In this document: positions 1-6,646 of the stretch, in pieces
Layout of the letters: each line of letters starts with the position of its first letter
How positions within the stretch are numbered: the first letter of the stretch is position 1
Assembly (NCBI GenBank): GCA_045806105.1
Contig: JBJMJY010000001.1
Coordinates: forward strand, 1 to 14,803
Direction of reading: 5' to 3'
Source: AC-32 sp045806105
GTDB lineage: Bacteria > Actinomycetota > Thermoleophilia > Gaiellales > Gaiellaceae
Length of the DNA: 14,803 nt
Program-made: the position numbers and the translations under genes
Notes under the pieces: generated by a model
Database searches by the model: none
Told to the model about the DNA's origin: nothing
What the model saw: the letters and a program-made list of their open reading frames with translations, nothing else

Positions 1-137
1 TCGACATCACCGGCGATCCCGACCTCGAAGCGATGTACCGCGAGTGGCTGCCGGTTCTCGAGATCGACGGCGAGCGCGCCTTCGTCTACCGGAGTCCGGT
101 CGGCGCGCTGCGTCGCAAACTCGCGGCACAAAGTTGA
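1..137 (+). CDS. Glutaredoxin-like (DUF836-type) protein, C-terminal fragment
   Basis: The reading frame is open from the left edge (first full codon at base 3) and ends in TGA at 135-137, giving 45 residues. The visible tail contains DITGDPDL, then a Tyr, then LPVLEIDGE. This matches the end of the thioredoxin fold in small glutaredoxin-like proteins: a beta strand with Asp, the cis-Pro loop before VL, then the last strand with IDGE. Known family members are thiol-disulfide proteins of about 80-100 residues with the CxxC near the N-terminus, which here would lie outside the window. In several actinobacteria such a gene sits directly upstream of rex, as here, which supports the call. The last residues (SPVGALRRKLAAQS) are a basic tail. 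The family is likely, but the active site cannot be checked. Confidence 0.6.
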   Translation, partial: DITGDPDLEAMYREWLPVLEIDGERAFVYRSPVGALRRKLAAQS

Positions 138-192
138 CGCGCAGGTAACCGACGCACCGCTCTCCGAGCGGCGGCACAATAGCGGCGGTCTG

Positions 193-210
193 TTACAAGC
201 GTCCGCACAA
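193..210 (+). promoter_or_regulatory. Possible degenerate Rex operator
   Basis: The 18 bases just before the rex Shine-Dalgarno read TTACAAGCGTCCGCACAA. The known actinobacterial Rex operator is an 18-bp palindrome, TTGTGAACGCGTTCACAA. The right half CACAA is perfect and the central CG is present, but the left half is TTACA instead of TTGTG. By my count 10 of 18 positions agree. Rex commonly autoregulates, so the location is right. The match is weak and may be chance. Confidence 0.22.
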
Positions 211-215
211 GGAGG
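209..215 (+). promoter_or_regulatory. Strong Shine-Dalgarno fixing the rex TTG start
   Basis: AAGGAGG lies 4 nt before the TTG at 220. In-frame TTG (232) and GTG (244) codons further downstream have no comparable upstream purine run, so the TTG at 220 is the preferred start. Confidence 0.7.
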
Positions 216-219
216 TCGT

Positions 220-840
220 TTGCCGGAGAGGTTGACCGTTGGCGTGGCGGCGAGACTCTCGCGCTACCTCCAGGTCCTGTCCCAGGCGAAGAAGATGGGC
301 AAGGACAGGATCTCGTCGCAGGAGATCTCCGACTACACGAACGTGAATGCGACGCAGATCCGCCGCGATCTCTCGGGCTTCGGGAAGTTCGGCAAGCGCG
401 GTGTGGGCTACAACATCGACTCGCTGCTCGGCGAGATCCGCAAGATCCTGCGGACGCAGGGGCAGCACAACATCGCGCTCGTCGGCGCGGGGAGGCTCGG
501 TCACGCGATCGCGAGCTCACCGATCTTCGCGGAGCACGGGATCAACATCGCGGCGGTCTTCGACAACGACCCCGACAAGGTCGGGCGCGCGATCGGCTCT
601 ATGCCGATCGAGGACTCGCGCCGGCTGCGCGACGCGGTGCGCGAGAAGAACATCATCGTGGGCGTCGTCGCCGTGCCGGCCGACCACGCCCAGGAGGTCG
701 CGGACGAGCTGATCGACTCTGGGGTGCGGATCATCTTCAACTACTCCGAGGCGCTCCTCGACGTCCCGCACGACGTGACGGTGCACACGTCGAACCCCGC
801 GGTCGATCTGCTGCACGCGCTGTACTTCCACCTGACGTAG
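220..840 (+). CDS. rex: Redox-sensing transcriptional repressor Rex
   Basis: This 206-residue protein has the usual Rex length. Residues about 11-63 form the winged-helix DNA-binding domain, with the family signature around QIRRDLSGFGKFGKRGVGY (46-64). Residues about 83-185 form the Rossmann fold, with dinucleotide motif GAGRLG (89-94) and an acidic strand end FDNDP (114-118). The C-terminal helix (about 190-206), rich in hydrophobic residues, is the domain-swapped dimer helix known in the family. Rex senses the NADH/NAD+ ratio in the cytoplasm: NADH binding releases it from operators near respiratory and fermentative genes. In Streptomyces rex is followed by hemA genes. Here it is followed by a repeat array and a glycosyltransferase, so the heme operon is not conserved next door. 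The TTG start is supported by AAGGAGG at 209-215. The function call is secure; its targets are unknown. Confidence 0.95.
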   Translation: MPERLTVGVAARLSRYLQVLSQAKKMGKDRISSQEISDYTNVNATQIRRDLSGFGKFGKRGVGYNIDSLLGEIRKILRTQGQHNIALVGAGRLGHAIASSPIFAEHGINIAAVFDNDPDKVGRAIGSMPIEDSRRLRDAVREKNIIVGVVAVPADHAQEVADELIDSGVRIIFNYSEALLDVPHDVTVHTSNPAVDLLHALYFHLT

Positions 841-862
841 CCCGAGCCGCGTTGTTCGTTCC

Positions 863-917
863 GTCCCCGGGGACAGAGCCAGGGACAGACCCGGGGACAG
901 AGCCAGGGACAGGCACC
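863..917 (+). repeat. Array of four 12-bp units (consensus CCRGGGACAGAG)
   Basis: Four consecutive 12-bp units start at 867, 879, 891 and 903: CCGGGGACAGAG, CCAGGGACAGAC, CCGGGGACAGAG, CCAGGGACAGGC. The core GGGACAG recurs at 870, 882, 894 and 906 with an exact 12-bp period. The array opens with the perfect palindrome GTCCCCGGGGAC (863-874). It ends 29 bp before the start codon of the glycosyltransferase. A homologous array occurs at 10780-10827 and ends with an identical unit. Translation of the opposite strand gives a low-complexity VPGS repeat with no support as a gene. Confidence 0.85.
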
Positions 918-934
918 GACGGTCGCCTTTTCAT

Positions 935-940
935 CAGACT
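935..940 (+). promoter_or_regulatory. Weak -10-like hexamer for a leaderless start
   Basis: CAGACT (one mismatch to TANNNT) lies exactly 6 nt before the ATG at 947. This is the same spacing as at three GTG starts further right. No Shine-Dalgarno precedes this ATG. No clear -35 is visible; the repeat array occupies that region. Confidence 0.3.
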
Positions 941-946
941 CGCGAC

Positions 947-2197
947 ATGAAGATCGTCCTCTGGCACGGGTATCTGCTCGGCGGGACCGGGTCGAATGTC
1001 TACACGCGGGCGTTGGCCCGCGAGTGGAGCCGCGCCGGCCACGACGTCACGGTGCTCTCGCAGGAGCCGCACCCGGAGGAGTACGACCTCGGCGGCGCGC
1101 GGCACGTGCGGCCCGAGATCGACGGCGTGCTCCCGGTCTTCGTGCTCGACCGCTACGAGGGGCTCGAGCCGCGCCTGCTCCAGGAACTGACGCGCGAGGA
1201 GCGCGAACGGTTCGTCGAGCTGAACGCCGCCGCTGTGCGCGAGCAGCTCCCGGCCGACCTCGTCTTCGCGAACCACGTCCTGCTCGGCGGCCCGGTCGGC
1301 GCGGCGTCCGGTTCCCGCTATGCGGTCAAGGCGCACGGGTCGGAGCTCGAGTACTCGATGCGCGGCAACGAGGAGCTCGGTGCCTGGGGGAGGGAGTCGC
1401 TCGCCGACGCGACGGCGGTCTTCGTCGGCTCGGAGCACATCCGCGAGGTGCTGGAGGAGGTCGTCGGTCACGTCGACCGCGTCCACGAGGTGCCGCCTGG
1501 AGTCGACGTCGAGCTCTTCCGCGCGGAGCCGCGCGACCGTGCGCTCGCGTCCCTGCTCGAGGAGGCCCGCCGCGACCCGCCGAACCCGGGCAACGCGAGC
1601 GAGCGCCTGCCTGACGACGGGAATGCCGAACGGCTCGAGGCCTTCCTCATCGGCGACCAGCCGACTGTCGTCTACTTCGGGAAGCTCCTCTACAACAAAG
1701 GCGTCCACCTGCTGCTCGCGGCGCTGCGCGAGCTCGACGCCCGCGCCGTGATCGTCGGCTTCGGCGACTACCGCGAAGAGCTGGAGCGGCTCGCGCCGCC
1801 GCGCACGCTCTTCACGGGGCCGCTCGAGCACCGGCACCTCGTGCACCTGCTCCCGCTCGCGGACGCGACCGTCGTCCCGTCGATCTTCCCCGAGGCGTTC
1901 GGCATGGTCGCGGCCGAGGCCGCCGCCGCGGGCTCGCCGCCGCTCGTGGCGCGCCACTCCGGCCTGGAGGAGATCGCCGAGGGGCTCGAGGCCGAGTACC
2001 CGCCCGAGCATCGGCACCTGACGAGCTTCGCCCGCGGCGACGTCGAGGACCTGACCGCCAAGCTGCGCAAGCTGCTTGCGCTCCCGGCCGAAGACCGTGC
2101 GGCCGTCGCCGCAGCCGGGCGCAGGGCCGTGGAGCACCGCTGGAGCTGGGCCGGCGTGGCCCAGAGGCTCCTGCAGCCCTTCCGAGGCGCCGACTAG
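947..2197 (+). CDS. GT4-family (GT-B fold) glycosyltransferase
   Basis: This 416-residue protein is predicted to transfer a sugar from a nucleotide sugar to an unidentified acceptor at the cytoplasmic side. The N-terminal Rossmann domain starts MKIVLWHGYLLGG with the glycine-rich GGTGSNVYT (12-20). PPGVDVELF (183-191) is the typical inter-domain linker. The C-terminal donor domain has VYFGKLLYNKG (242-252) and the EX7E motif with Glu316 and Glu324 in PEAFGMVAAEA. A segment at about 195-236, rich in Arg, Pro, Asn and Glu, looks like extra sequence between the domains. No signal peptide or membrane segment is seen. The start is the ATG at 947, which lacks a Shine-Dalgarno and may be leaderless. 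It stands alone between rex and a YbdK-type gene, so context does not reveal the acceptor; lipid, trehalose-type or wall glycans all remain possible. Confidence 0.88.
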   Translation: MKIVLWHGYLLGGTGSNVYTRALAREWSRAGHDVTVLSQEPHPEEYDLGGARHVRPEIDGVLPVFVLDRYEGLEPRLLQELTREERERFVELNAAAVREQLPADLVFANHVLLGGPVGAASGSRYAVKAHGSELEYSMRGNEELGAWGRESLADATAVFVGSEHIREVLEEVVGHVDRVHEVPPGVDVELFRAEPRDRALASLLEEARRDPPNPGNASERLPDDGNAERLEAFLIGDQPTVVYFGKLLYNKGVHLLLAALRELDARAVIVGFGDYREELERLAPPRTLFTGPLEHRHLVHLLPLADATVVPSIFPEAFGMVAAEAAAAGSPPLVARHSGLEEIAEGLEAEYPPEHRHLTSFARGDVEDLTAKLRKLLALPAEDRAAVAAAGRRAVEHRWSWAGVAQRLLQPFRGAD

Positions 2198-2297
2198 GCG
2201 GCGCAGGCCATCGAGTTCGCGCGTGCTTTGCTCGCACGAGCGTCTGACGCAGTGTCTCGGAGAGGGAACTGAGCGACCCGGCTCTCGAACGAGTGTC

Positions 2298-2303
2298 TAA
2301 TGT
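2298..2303 (+). promoter_or_regulatory. Possible -10 element before the YbdK-type gene
   Basis: TAATGT fits TANNNT and lies 9 nt before the TTG start at 2313, which has no Shine-Dalgarno. A convincing -35 is not visible. The heptamer AGTGTCT occurs twice nearby (2251-2257 and 2292-2298), as does the inverted pair TCGGAGA (2257-2263) and TCTCCGA (2304-2310), which could be an operator. Confidence 0.3.
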
Positions 2304-2312
2304 TCTCCGACC

Positions 2313-3470
2313 TTGGGAGACGCCCAGCGCCTTAGTCCGGAGGAGCAGCTCGCCCTCGCCCGCCAGCAGTTCGAGGCGGCGACGGACTTCACGCTCGCGG
2401 TCGAGGAGGAGTTCGCGGTTCTCGACCCGGAAACGCTAGACCTCACAAACCGCTTCGAGGAGTTGCAGGCGGCGGCGCAGGGCACGCCGCTCGAGGAGCA
2501 CCTCGTCGGCGAGCTGATCGCGTCCGAGGTCGAGATTCGCACCGGCCGTTGCCACTCCTTCGAGGAGGTGACTGCAAGGCTCGCCGAGCGCCGCGCCCAG
2601 CTGTTCGAGCTCGCGGACACGGTCGGCGTGGGCCTTGCGGCAACCGGGACGCACCCGTGGAGCCCGTGGCAGGAGCAGCGCATCATCGACACGCCGCACT
2701 ACCGCCGGAACGACGAGATCCTGCGGTACGTCGTCTGGCGCAACAACACGTTCGGCCTGCACGTGCACGTCGCGATCAAAGGCCCGGACCGCGCGATCGC
2801 GGTCTGCGACGGCCTGCGCAACTTCTTGCCCGAGCTGCTCGCGGTCTCCGCCAGCTCGCCGTTCGTCGAGGCGGTGAACAGCGGACTCCACTCCGCCCGC
2901 ACCGAGATCTTCACCCGCATGTTCCCGCGCTGCGGAATCCCGGACGAATACGAGGGCTGGGACGGCTTCGAGCGCTACGTACGCTTTCTCTACGACACGC
3001 GCTCGATCGAGGAGCACACCCAGCTGTGGTGGAGCGTCCGCCCGCACCTCGCCTTCCCGACGGTCGAGATCCGCATCTGTGACGCACAGCCCGACCTCGC
3101 CGAGGCGAGGAGCCTCGCCGCCCTCTGTTACGCGCTCACGGTGCGGATCGCGCGCGCGCTCGACGAGGGCGAGCCGCTGCCCTCGCACCCGCACCGGCTG
3201 CTCGAGGAGAACCTCTGGCGGGCGACCCGCTACGGCCTCTCCGGCGAGCTGATCGAGCTCTCGACGGGCGAGGTCCGGCCGGCGCGCGCGCATCTCGAGC
3301 GCCTGCTCGAGTGGGTGCAGCCGGTTGCGGAGGAGCTCGGCTGTGCCTCGTACCTCACGCTCCCCGCCGCCAACGCGGCCGAGCGCCAGATCGCGCGGCA
3401 TGCAGCGGGCGCGAGCCTCGTGGAGATCTACGCCGAGCTGGCCCGCGAGCGGGAGCCCGTCGGTGGCTGA
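2313..3470 (+). CDS. YbdK-type carboxylate-amine ligase (glutamate-cysteine ligase 2 family)
   Basis: This 385-residue protein is the normal family size. It has the hallmark motifs in order: FTLAVEEEF (26-34), the metal/ATP-site GLHVHV (148-153), the TVEIRICDAQ strand (250-259) and RATRYGL (303-309). Family members join glutamate and cysteine weakly (YbdK) or act in related ATP-dependent amide-bond formation, for example EgtA-like steps; the true substrate cannot be read from sequence. It is cytoplasmic. The TTG at 2313 is the only usable start: an in-frame TAA sits at 2298-2300 and no ATG or GTG occurs before the conserved VEEEF strand. No Shine-Dalgarno is present. The end overlaps the next gene by 8 bp, indicating one transcript and translational coupling. 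Confidence 0.88.
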   Translation: MGDAQRLSPEEQLALARQQFEAATDFTLAVEEEFAVLDPETLDLTNRFEELQAAAQGTPLEEHLVGELIASEVEIRTGRCHSFEEVTARLAERRAQLFELADTVGVGLAATGTHPWSPWQEQRIIDTPHYRRNDEILRYVVWRNNTFGLHVHVAIKGPDRAIAVCDGLRNFLPELLAVSASSPFVEAVNSGLHSARTEIFTRMFPRCGIPDEYEGWDGFERYVRFLYDTRSIEEHTQLWWSVRPHLAFPTVEIRICDAQPDLAEARSLAALCYALTVRIARALDEGEPLPSHPHRLLEENLWRATRYGLSGELIELSTGEVRPARAHLERLLEWVQPVAEELGCASYLTLPAANAAERQIARHAAGASLVEIYAELAREREPVGG

Positions 3471-3756
3471 GGACGAGCAGCGCCTGATCGAGGAGATCCA
3501 GGCGGAGCTCGCAAAGCTCAAGGTCTCCGACCTCCTTCTCCAGACGCTCTACTCGGTCTCTTCGCTCGGGTACCACCGGCTCGGCGCCGAGGGCCGCGAC
3601 CTCGAGCAGGCCCGGCTCGCGATCGAGGCGCTACGCGCGCTGGTGCGGGTGCTCGAGGGGTCGGTCGCCGAGGACGCCCTGCGCGACTTCAACCAGGTCC
3701 TGGCGAACCTCCAGCTCGCCTACGCCTCGGCTGTCGCGGAAGGGCCGCAGAGTTGA
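3463..3756 (+). CDS. Small DUF1844-type protein
   Basis: This 97-residue protein starts at GTG 3463 inside the end of the YbdK-type gene (overlap GTGGCTGA), with GGGAG at 3451-3455 as a plausible ribosome site. The same frame is open further upstream, but that region is coding in another frame. The protein begins with an acidic helix. The segment VSDLLLQTLYSVSSLGYHRLG, then DLEQARLAIEALRALVRVLEG, then a final helix to LANLQLAYA follows the helical pattern I associate with DUF1844 proteins (about 90-120 residues, function unknown). It is all-helical and soluble with no catalytic motif. Overlap with the ligase suggests co-translation. Family assignment is by recall of pattern and is moderate. 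Confidence 0.72.
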   Translation: MAEDEQRLIEEIQAELAKLKVSDLLLQTLYSVSSLGYHRLGAEGRDLEQARLAIEALRALVRVLEGSVAEDALRDFNQVLANLQLAYASAVAEGPQS

Positions 3757-3781
3757 AACCGTCTCGATAGCGACCTATAAG
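3753..3781 (+). promoter_or_regulatory. Sigma70-like promoter for the subtilase gene
   Basis: TTGAAA (3753-3758) and TATAAG (3776-3781) are separated by exactly 17 bp, close to the ideal TTGACA-N17-TATAAT. The TGA stop of the preceding small gene (3754-3756) lies inside the -35. Transcription would start near 3788, giving a leader of about 30 nt that includes the purine-rich GAGAGGGGA (about 3804-3812) before the ATG at 3817. Confidence 0.65.
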
Positions 3782-3816
3782 ACCGAAGAGCGGGTCGTAC
3801 TCGGAGAGGGGAACCG

Positions 3817-5736
3817 ATGGGTAGGGGAAGGGTCTGCGGCGCCCTGGTCGCTGCGCTGCTCGCGGCCGCCGTGGCGGCATCCGCCGGCGGAGCGGGCACC
3901 TCGCGCCACGCCGTGACGCTGACGCTGAAGGGCTCCAGGCAGCAGTACGTGCCCGGCCAGGTCGTCGTGCGGTTCCGTGCCCGCGCCGGTCGCGTCTTGC
4001 GCACGGCCGCCCTCTCCGCCGAGTCCGCGACGACGGTGAAGCGGCTCGTCGTGCCGGGCCTGCAGCTCGTGCACGTCGACGGCTCGGTGCCGGACGCCGT
4101 CGCCGCCCTCAGGCGCGACCCCGCGGTCGCCTACGCCGAGCCGAACTACCTCTACCGCGCCGACGCGGTCCCGAACGACCCGCGCTACGGGCGGCTGTGG
4201 GGCCTCGCGAAGATCAAGGCGCCAGCCGCCTGGAACATCACCACCGGCAGCTCGGCCGTGATAGTCGGCGTCGTCGACACCGGGATCGCGACCGACCACC
4301 TCGACCTCTCGGCGAACGTCGTCCCGGGCCACGACTTCGTGCAGGGCGACGGCGACCCGCGCGACTTCAACGGCCATGGCACGCACGTCGCCGGGACGAT
4401 CGGCGCGCGCGGGAACAACGGTCGCGGCGTCGCCGGCGTCAACTGGCAGGTCGGCCTGATGCCGGTGCGCGTGCTCGACGGGAACGGCAGCGGCTCGACC
4501 GCGAACGTCACCGCGGGCCTCGCCTACGCGTGTGCGCACGGCGCCAGCATCGTCAACGCGAGCCTCGGCGGAACCACCTACTCGGCGGCCATGCGGGATG
4601 CGATCGCGGCCTGCCCGAACACCCTCTTCGTGGTTGCGGCCGGCAACGACGGGCTCAGCGACGACAGGACGCCGCACTACCCGTGCAACTACGGCGCCGC
4701 GCCTGACAACCTGCCGAACGTCGTTTGCGTCGCGGCGACGGACACGAGCGACACGCTCGCGAGCTTCTCCAACTACGGCCAGAGCGTCGACCTCGCTGCC
4801 CCGGGCGTGAACATCCCGAGCACGTGGCCCGCCTACGACACGCTGGCGGCAGAGGGCTTCGAGTCGCTCTCGGGCTGGGCGACGTATCAGTACACCGGGC
4901 TGCCATTCGGGCAGTCCACGACGCACTCGGGCGGCCTCTACAGCGCCGCCGACTCGCCGGCGGGCGCCTACCAGCCGGGCACGGAGGCGTGGCTGTACCG
5001 GACGGCGCCGATGGCGAGCCTCGTCGGCCGAATCGGCTGCCGCGTCTACTACAACCTGCGGCTCGACACCCAGCTGAACCACGACTACTTCGACGTCTTC
5101 GGGTCGCCCGACGGCCTGAACTTCTCGGGAAGCCAGTGGTCGGGCTCGACCGGCGGGGTCTTCATCGGGCTCTCGAGCGACATGTCGTCCTATGACGGGA
5201 CAGCGAGCTTCTACCCGGCGCTGCGGCTCCGCGCCGACAACGACGGCACCGTCGGCGACGGCGGCTACGTCGACGACCTCTCGCTGCGCTGCCTGCGGAC
5301 CGCCGGCGAGGACTACGGCACGATCAGCGGCACCTCGATGGCGACGCCGCACGCCACCGGCGTGGCGGCGCTCGTCAAGGCGGCGCATCCGAGCTACACC
5401 GTCGCGCAGCTCAAGGCGGCGCTCCTCGGCGGCGTCGACAGGCTCGGCTCGCTAACGGGCAGGGTGGCAACCGGCGGGCGGCTGAACGCCTGCAAGTCGC
5501 TCGGCGCCTGCGGGAGCACGATCTTCAAGCCACCGTGCCTCGTGCCGAACGTGGTCGGCAAGAAGCTCGGCAAGGCCAGCGCCACGATCAAGAAGCGGCA
5601 CTGCAAGATCGGCCACGTCCGCTACGTCAAGTCGACGAAGACGAAGAAGAGCAAGGTCGTCCGGGAGAGCCCCGCTCCCGGGAAGCGTCTCGGCTACAAC
5701 GCCAGGGTCAGCCTCTGGCTCGGTCGCGGCCGCTAG
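3817..5736 (+). CDS. Secreted subtilisin-like serine protease (S8) with inserted domain and PASTA-like C-terminus
   Basis: This is a 639-residue exported protease. Residues 1-27 are a signal peptide (basic start, Ala/Val-rich core, ASA/AGG cleavage region). Residues about 44-115 are an I9-type prodomain ending in VAYAEPNYLY. The S8 catalytic domain follows, with Asp154 (VVDTGI), His187 (NGHGTHVAG), oxyanion Asn277 (AAGNDG) and Ser507 (SGTSMATPHATG). Between LAAPGVNIPS (about 327-336) and the Ser motif lie about 155 extra residues (about 340-497). These are rich in Tyr, Ser and Gly and end in GGYVDDLSLRC, resembling a jelly-roll/MAM-like module. The C-terminus (about 573-637) reads CLVPNVVGKKLGKA, then ESPAPGKRL, then VSLWLG, typical of a PASTA domain. 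The ATG follows GAGAGGGGA and a good promoter. All catalytic residues are present, so it is probably active. The substrate is unknown. Confidence 0.92.
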   Translation: MGRGRVCGALVAALLAAAVAASAGGAGTSRHAVTLTLKGSRQQYVPGQVVVRFRARAGRVLRTAALSAESATTVKRLVVPGLQLVHVDGSVPDAVAALRRDPAVAYAEPNYLYRADAVPNDPRYGRLWGLAKIKAPAAWNITTGSSAVIVGVVDTGIATDHLDLSANVVPGHDFVQGDGDPRDFNGHGTHVAGTIGARGNNGRGVAGVNWQVGLMPVRVLDGNGSGSTANVTAGLAYACAHGASIVNASLGGTTYSAAMRDAIAACPNTLFVVAAGNDGLSDDRTPHYPCNYGAAPDNLPNVVCVAATDTSDTLASFSNYGQSVDLAAPGVNIPSTWPAYDTLAAEGFESLSGWATYQYTGLPFGQSTTHSGGLYSAADSPAGAYQPGTEAWLYRTAPMASLVGRIGCRVYYNLRLDTQLNHDYFDVFGSPDGLNFSGSQWSGSTGGVFIGLSSDMSSYDGTASFYPALRLRADNDGTVGDGGYVDDLSLRCLRTAGEDYGTISGTSMATPHATGVAALVKAAHPSYTVAQLKAALLGGVDRLGSLTGRVATGGRLNACKSLGACGSTIFKPPCLVPNVVGKKLGKASATIKKRHCKIGHVRYVKSTKTKKSKVVRESPAPGKRLGYNARVSLWLGRGR

Positions 5737-5748
5737 GCTCCGCGCCCG

Positions 5749-6540
5749 ATGATGGGCACTGACGTCGGCATCTTCGGCGGCTCGGGCTTCTACTCGTTCC
5801 TCGAGGACGTCGAGGAGGTCGAGCTCGACACACCCTACGGCAAGCCGTCGGCGCCGTACGTGATCGGCGAGGTCGACGGCACGCGCGTCGCGTTCCTGCC
5901 GCGACACGGCCGCGGCCACGAGCTGCCGCCGCACGCGATCCCGTACCGCGCGAACGTCTGGGGGATGAAGGAGCTCGGCGTCCGGCGCATCATCGGGCCG
6001 AACGCGTCGGGGGCGCTCAAGGCGGAGCTCCGGCTCGGCGAGTTCGTCGTCTGCGACCAGTTCGTCGACCGCACGAGCGGGCGCAAGGACACCTTCTACG
6101 GCGGTCCCGAGACGACGCATGTCTCCGCCGCCGACCCGTATTGCCCCGACCTGCGGGCGCTGCTAGTCGAGACCGCACGTGAGCTCGAGATCCCCGTCCG
6201 CGACGGGGGCACCGTCGTCACGATCCAGGGCCCGCGCTTCTCCACGCGCGCGGAGTCACGCTGGTTCCAGGCGGCCGGCTGGGACGTGATCAACATGACC
6301 GCTTACCCCGAGGGCTACCTCGCCCGCGAGCTCGAGCTCTGCTACGCGAACATCTCGATGGTCACCGACCACGACGTCGGCGTCGAAGGCACCGACCCGG
6401 TCTCGCACGAGCAGGTGGTGACCGTTTTCAACGAGAACAACGAGCGCCTGCGCGAGCTGCTCTTCGCGGTCGTGCCACGGATCGCGCCGCAGCCGGAGGA
6501 GCACCTCTGCGCCACGGCCCTGCGCGGCGCCCGCTTCTAG
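5749..6540 (+). CDS. mtnP: 5'-methylthioadenosine phosphorylase-type enzyme
   Basis: This 263-residue cytoplasmic enzyme of the PNP/MTAP family uses phosphate to cleave methylthioadenosine to adenine and methylthioribose-1-phosphate (methionine and polyamine salvage). Motifs are GGSGFY (10-15) and PRHGRGH (51-57) for phosphate, GPRFSTRAE (161-169), NMTAYPE (182-188) and VTDHD (205-209). The two Asp residues in TDHD match the adenine-selecting pair of MTA phosphorylases rather than the Asn of guanine/hypoxanthine-type PNPs, favouring MTAP over PNP. The segment GPNASGAL (83-90) differs from the usual AVGSL-like loop, so a related deoxyadenosine or methylthioinosine specificity is possible. It starts at ATG 5749 or the adjacent ATG 5752, 12 bp after the protease stop, without a Shine-Dalgarno. 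TAGGCT (5734-5739), which includes the last two bases of the protease stop codon, could be a -10. Confidence 0.87.
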   Translation: MMGTDVGIFGGSGFYSFLEDVEEVELDTPYGKPSAPYVIGEVDGTRVAFLPRHGRGHELPPHAIPYRANVWGMKELGVRRIIGPNASGALKAELRLGEFVVCDQFVDRTSGRKDTFYGGPETTHVSAADPYCPDLRALLVETARELEIPVRDGGTVVTIQGPRFSTRAESRWFQAAGWDVINMTAYPEGYLARELELCYANISMVTDHDVGVEGTDPVSHEQVVTVFNENNERLRELLFAVVPRIAPQPEEHLCATALRGARF

Positions 6541-6646
6541 CGCAGTCCCGCCGCCCTTTCGGTTACCCTGCCGCACCGCAGGCTTGTGATACCCCCATCC
6601 GCGTCGCCATGCGGTCGCGCGGCCGACTTTGTGAGAGCAGGAGGAC

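Noticed and set aside
737..2137. Minus-strand frame with a VPGSVPGS repeat near the glycosyltransferase
   Set aside because: The apparent peptide repeat is the translated 12-bp DNA array at 867-914. The rest is the antisense of the GT4 gene.
2198..2312. Intrinsic terminator after the glycosyltransferase
   Set aside because: The only hairpin seen is a 5-bp stem (CGTGC 2222-2226 / GCACG 2234-2238) with a 7-nt loop and no U-tract, which is too weak to call.
3325..3462. Upstream extension of the DUF1844-type frame to an ATG at 3325
   Set aside because: The extension is Arg/Ser/Pro-rich and lies wholly within the YbdK-type coding sequence. The GTG at 3463 with GGGAG upstream gives a family-like protein.
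3775..5388. Minus-strand open frame (537 codons) opposite the subtilase
   Set aside because: It is an Arg/Val/Ala-rich antisense shadow of a protease whose full catalytic triad lies on the + strand.
6583..6634. Possible Rex sites before hppA (TTGTGAT near 6584 and TTTGTGAG near 6627)
   Set aside because: Both are single half-sites with no matching CACAA arm at the required spacing.
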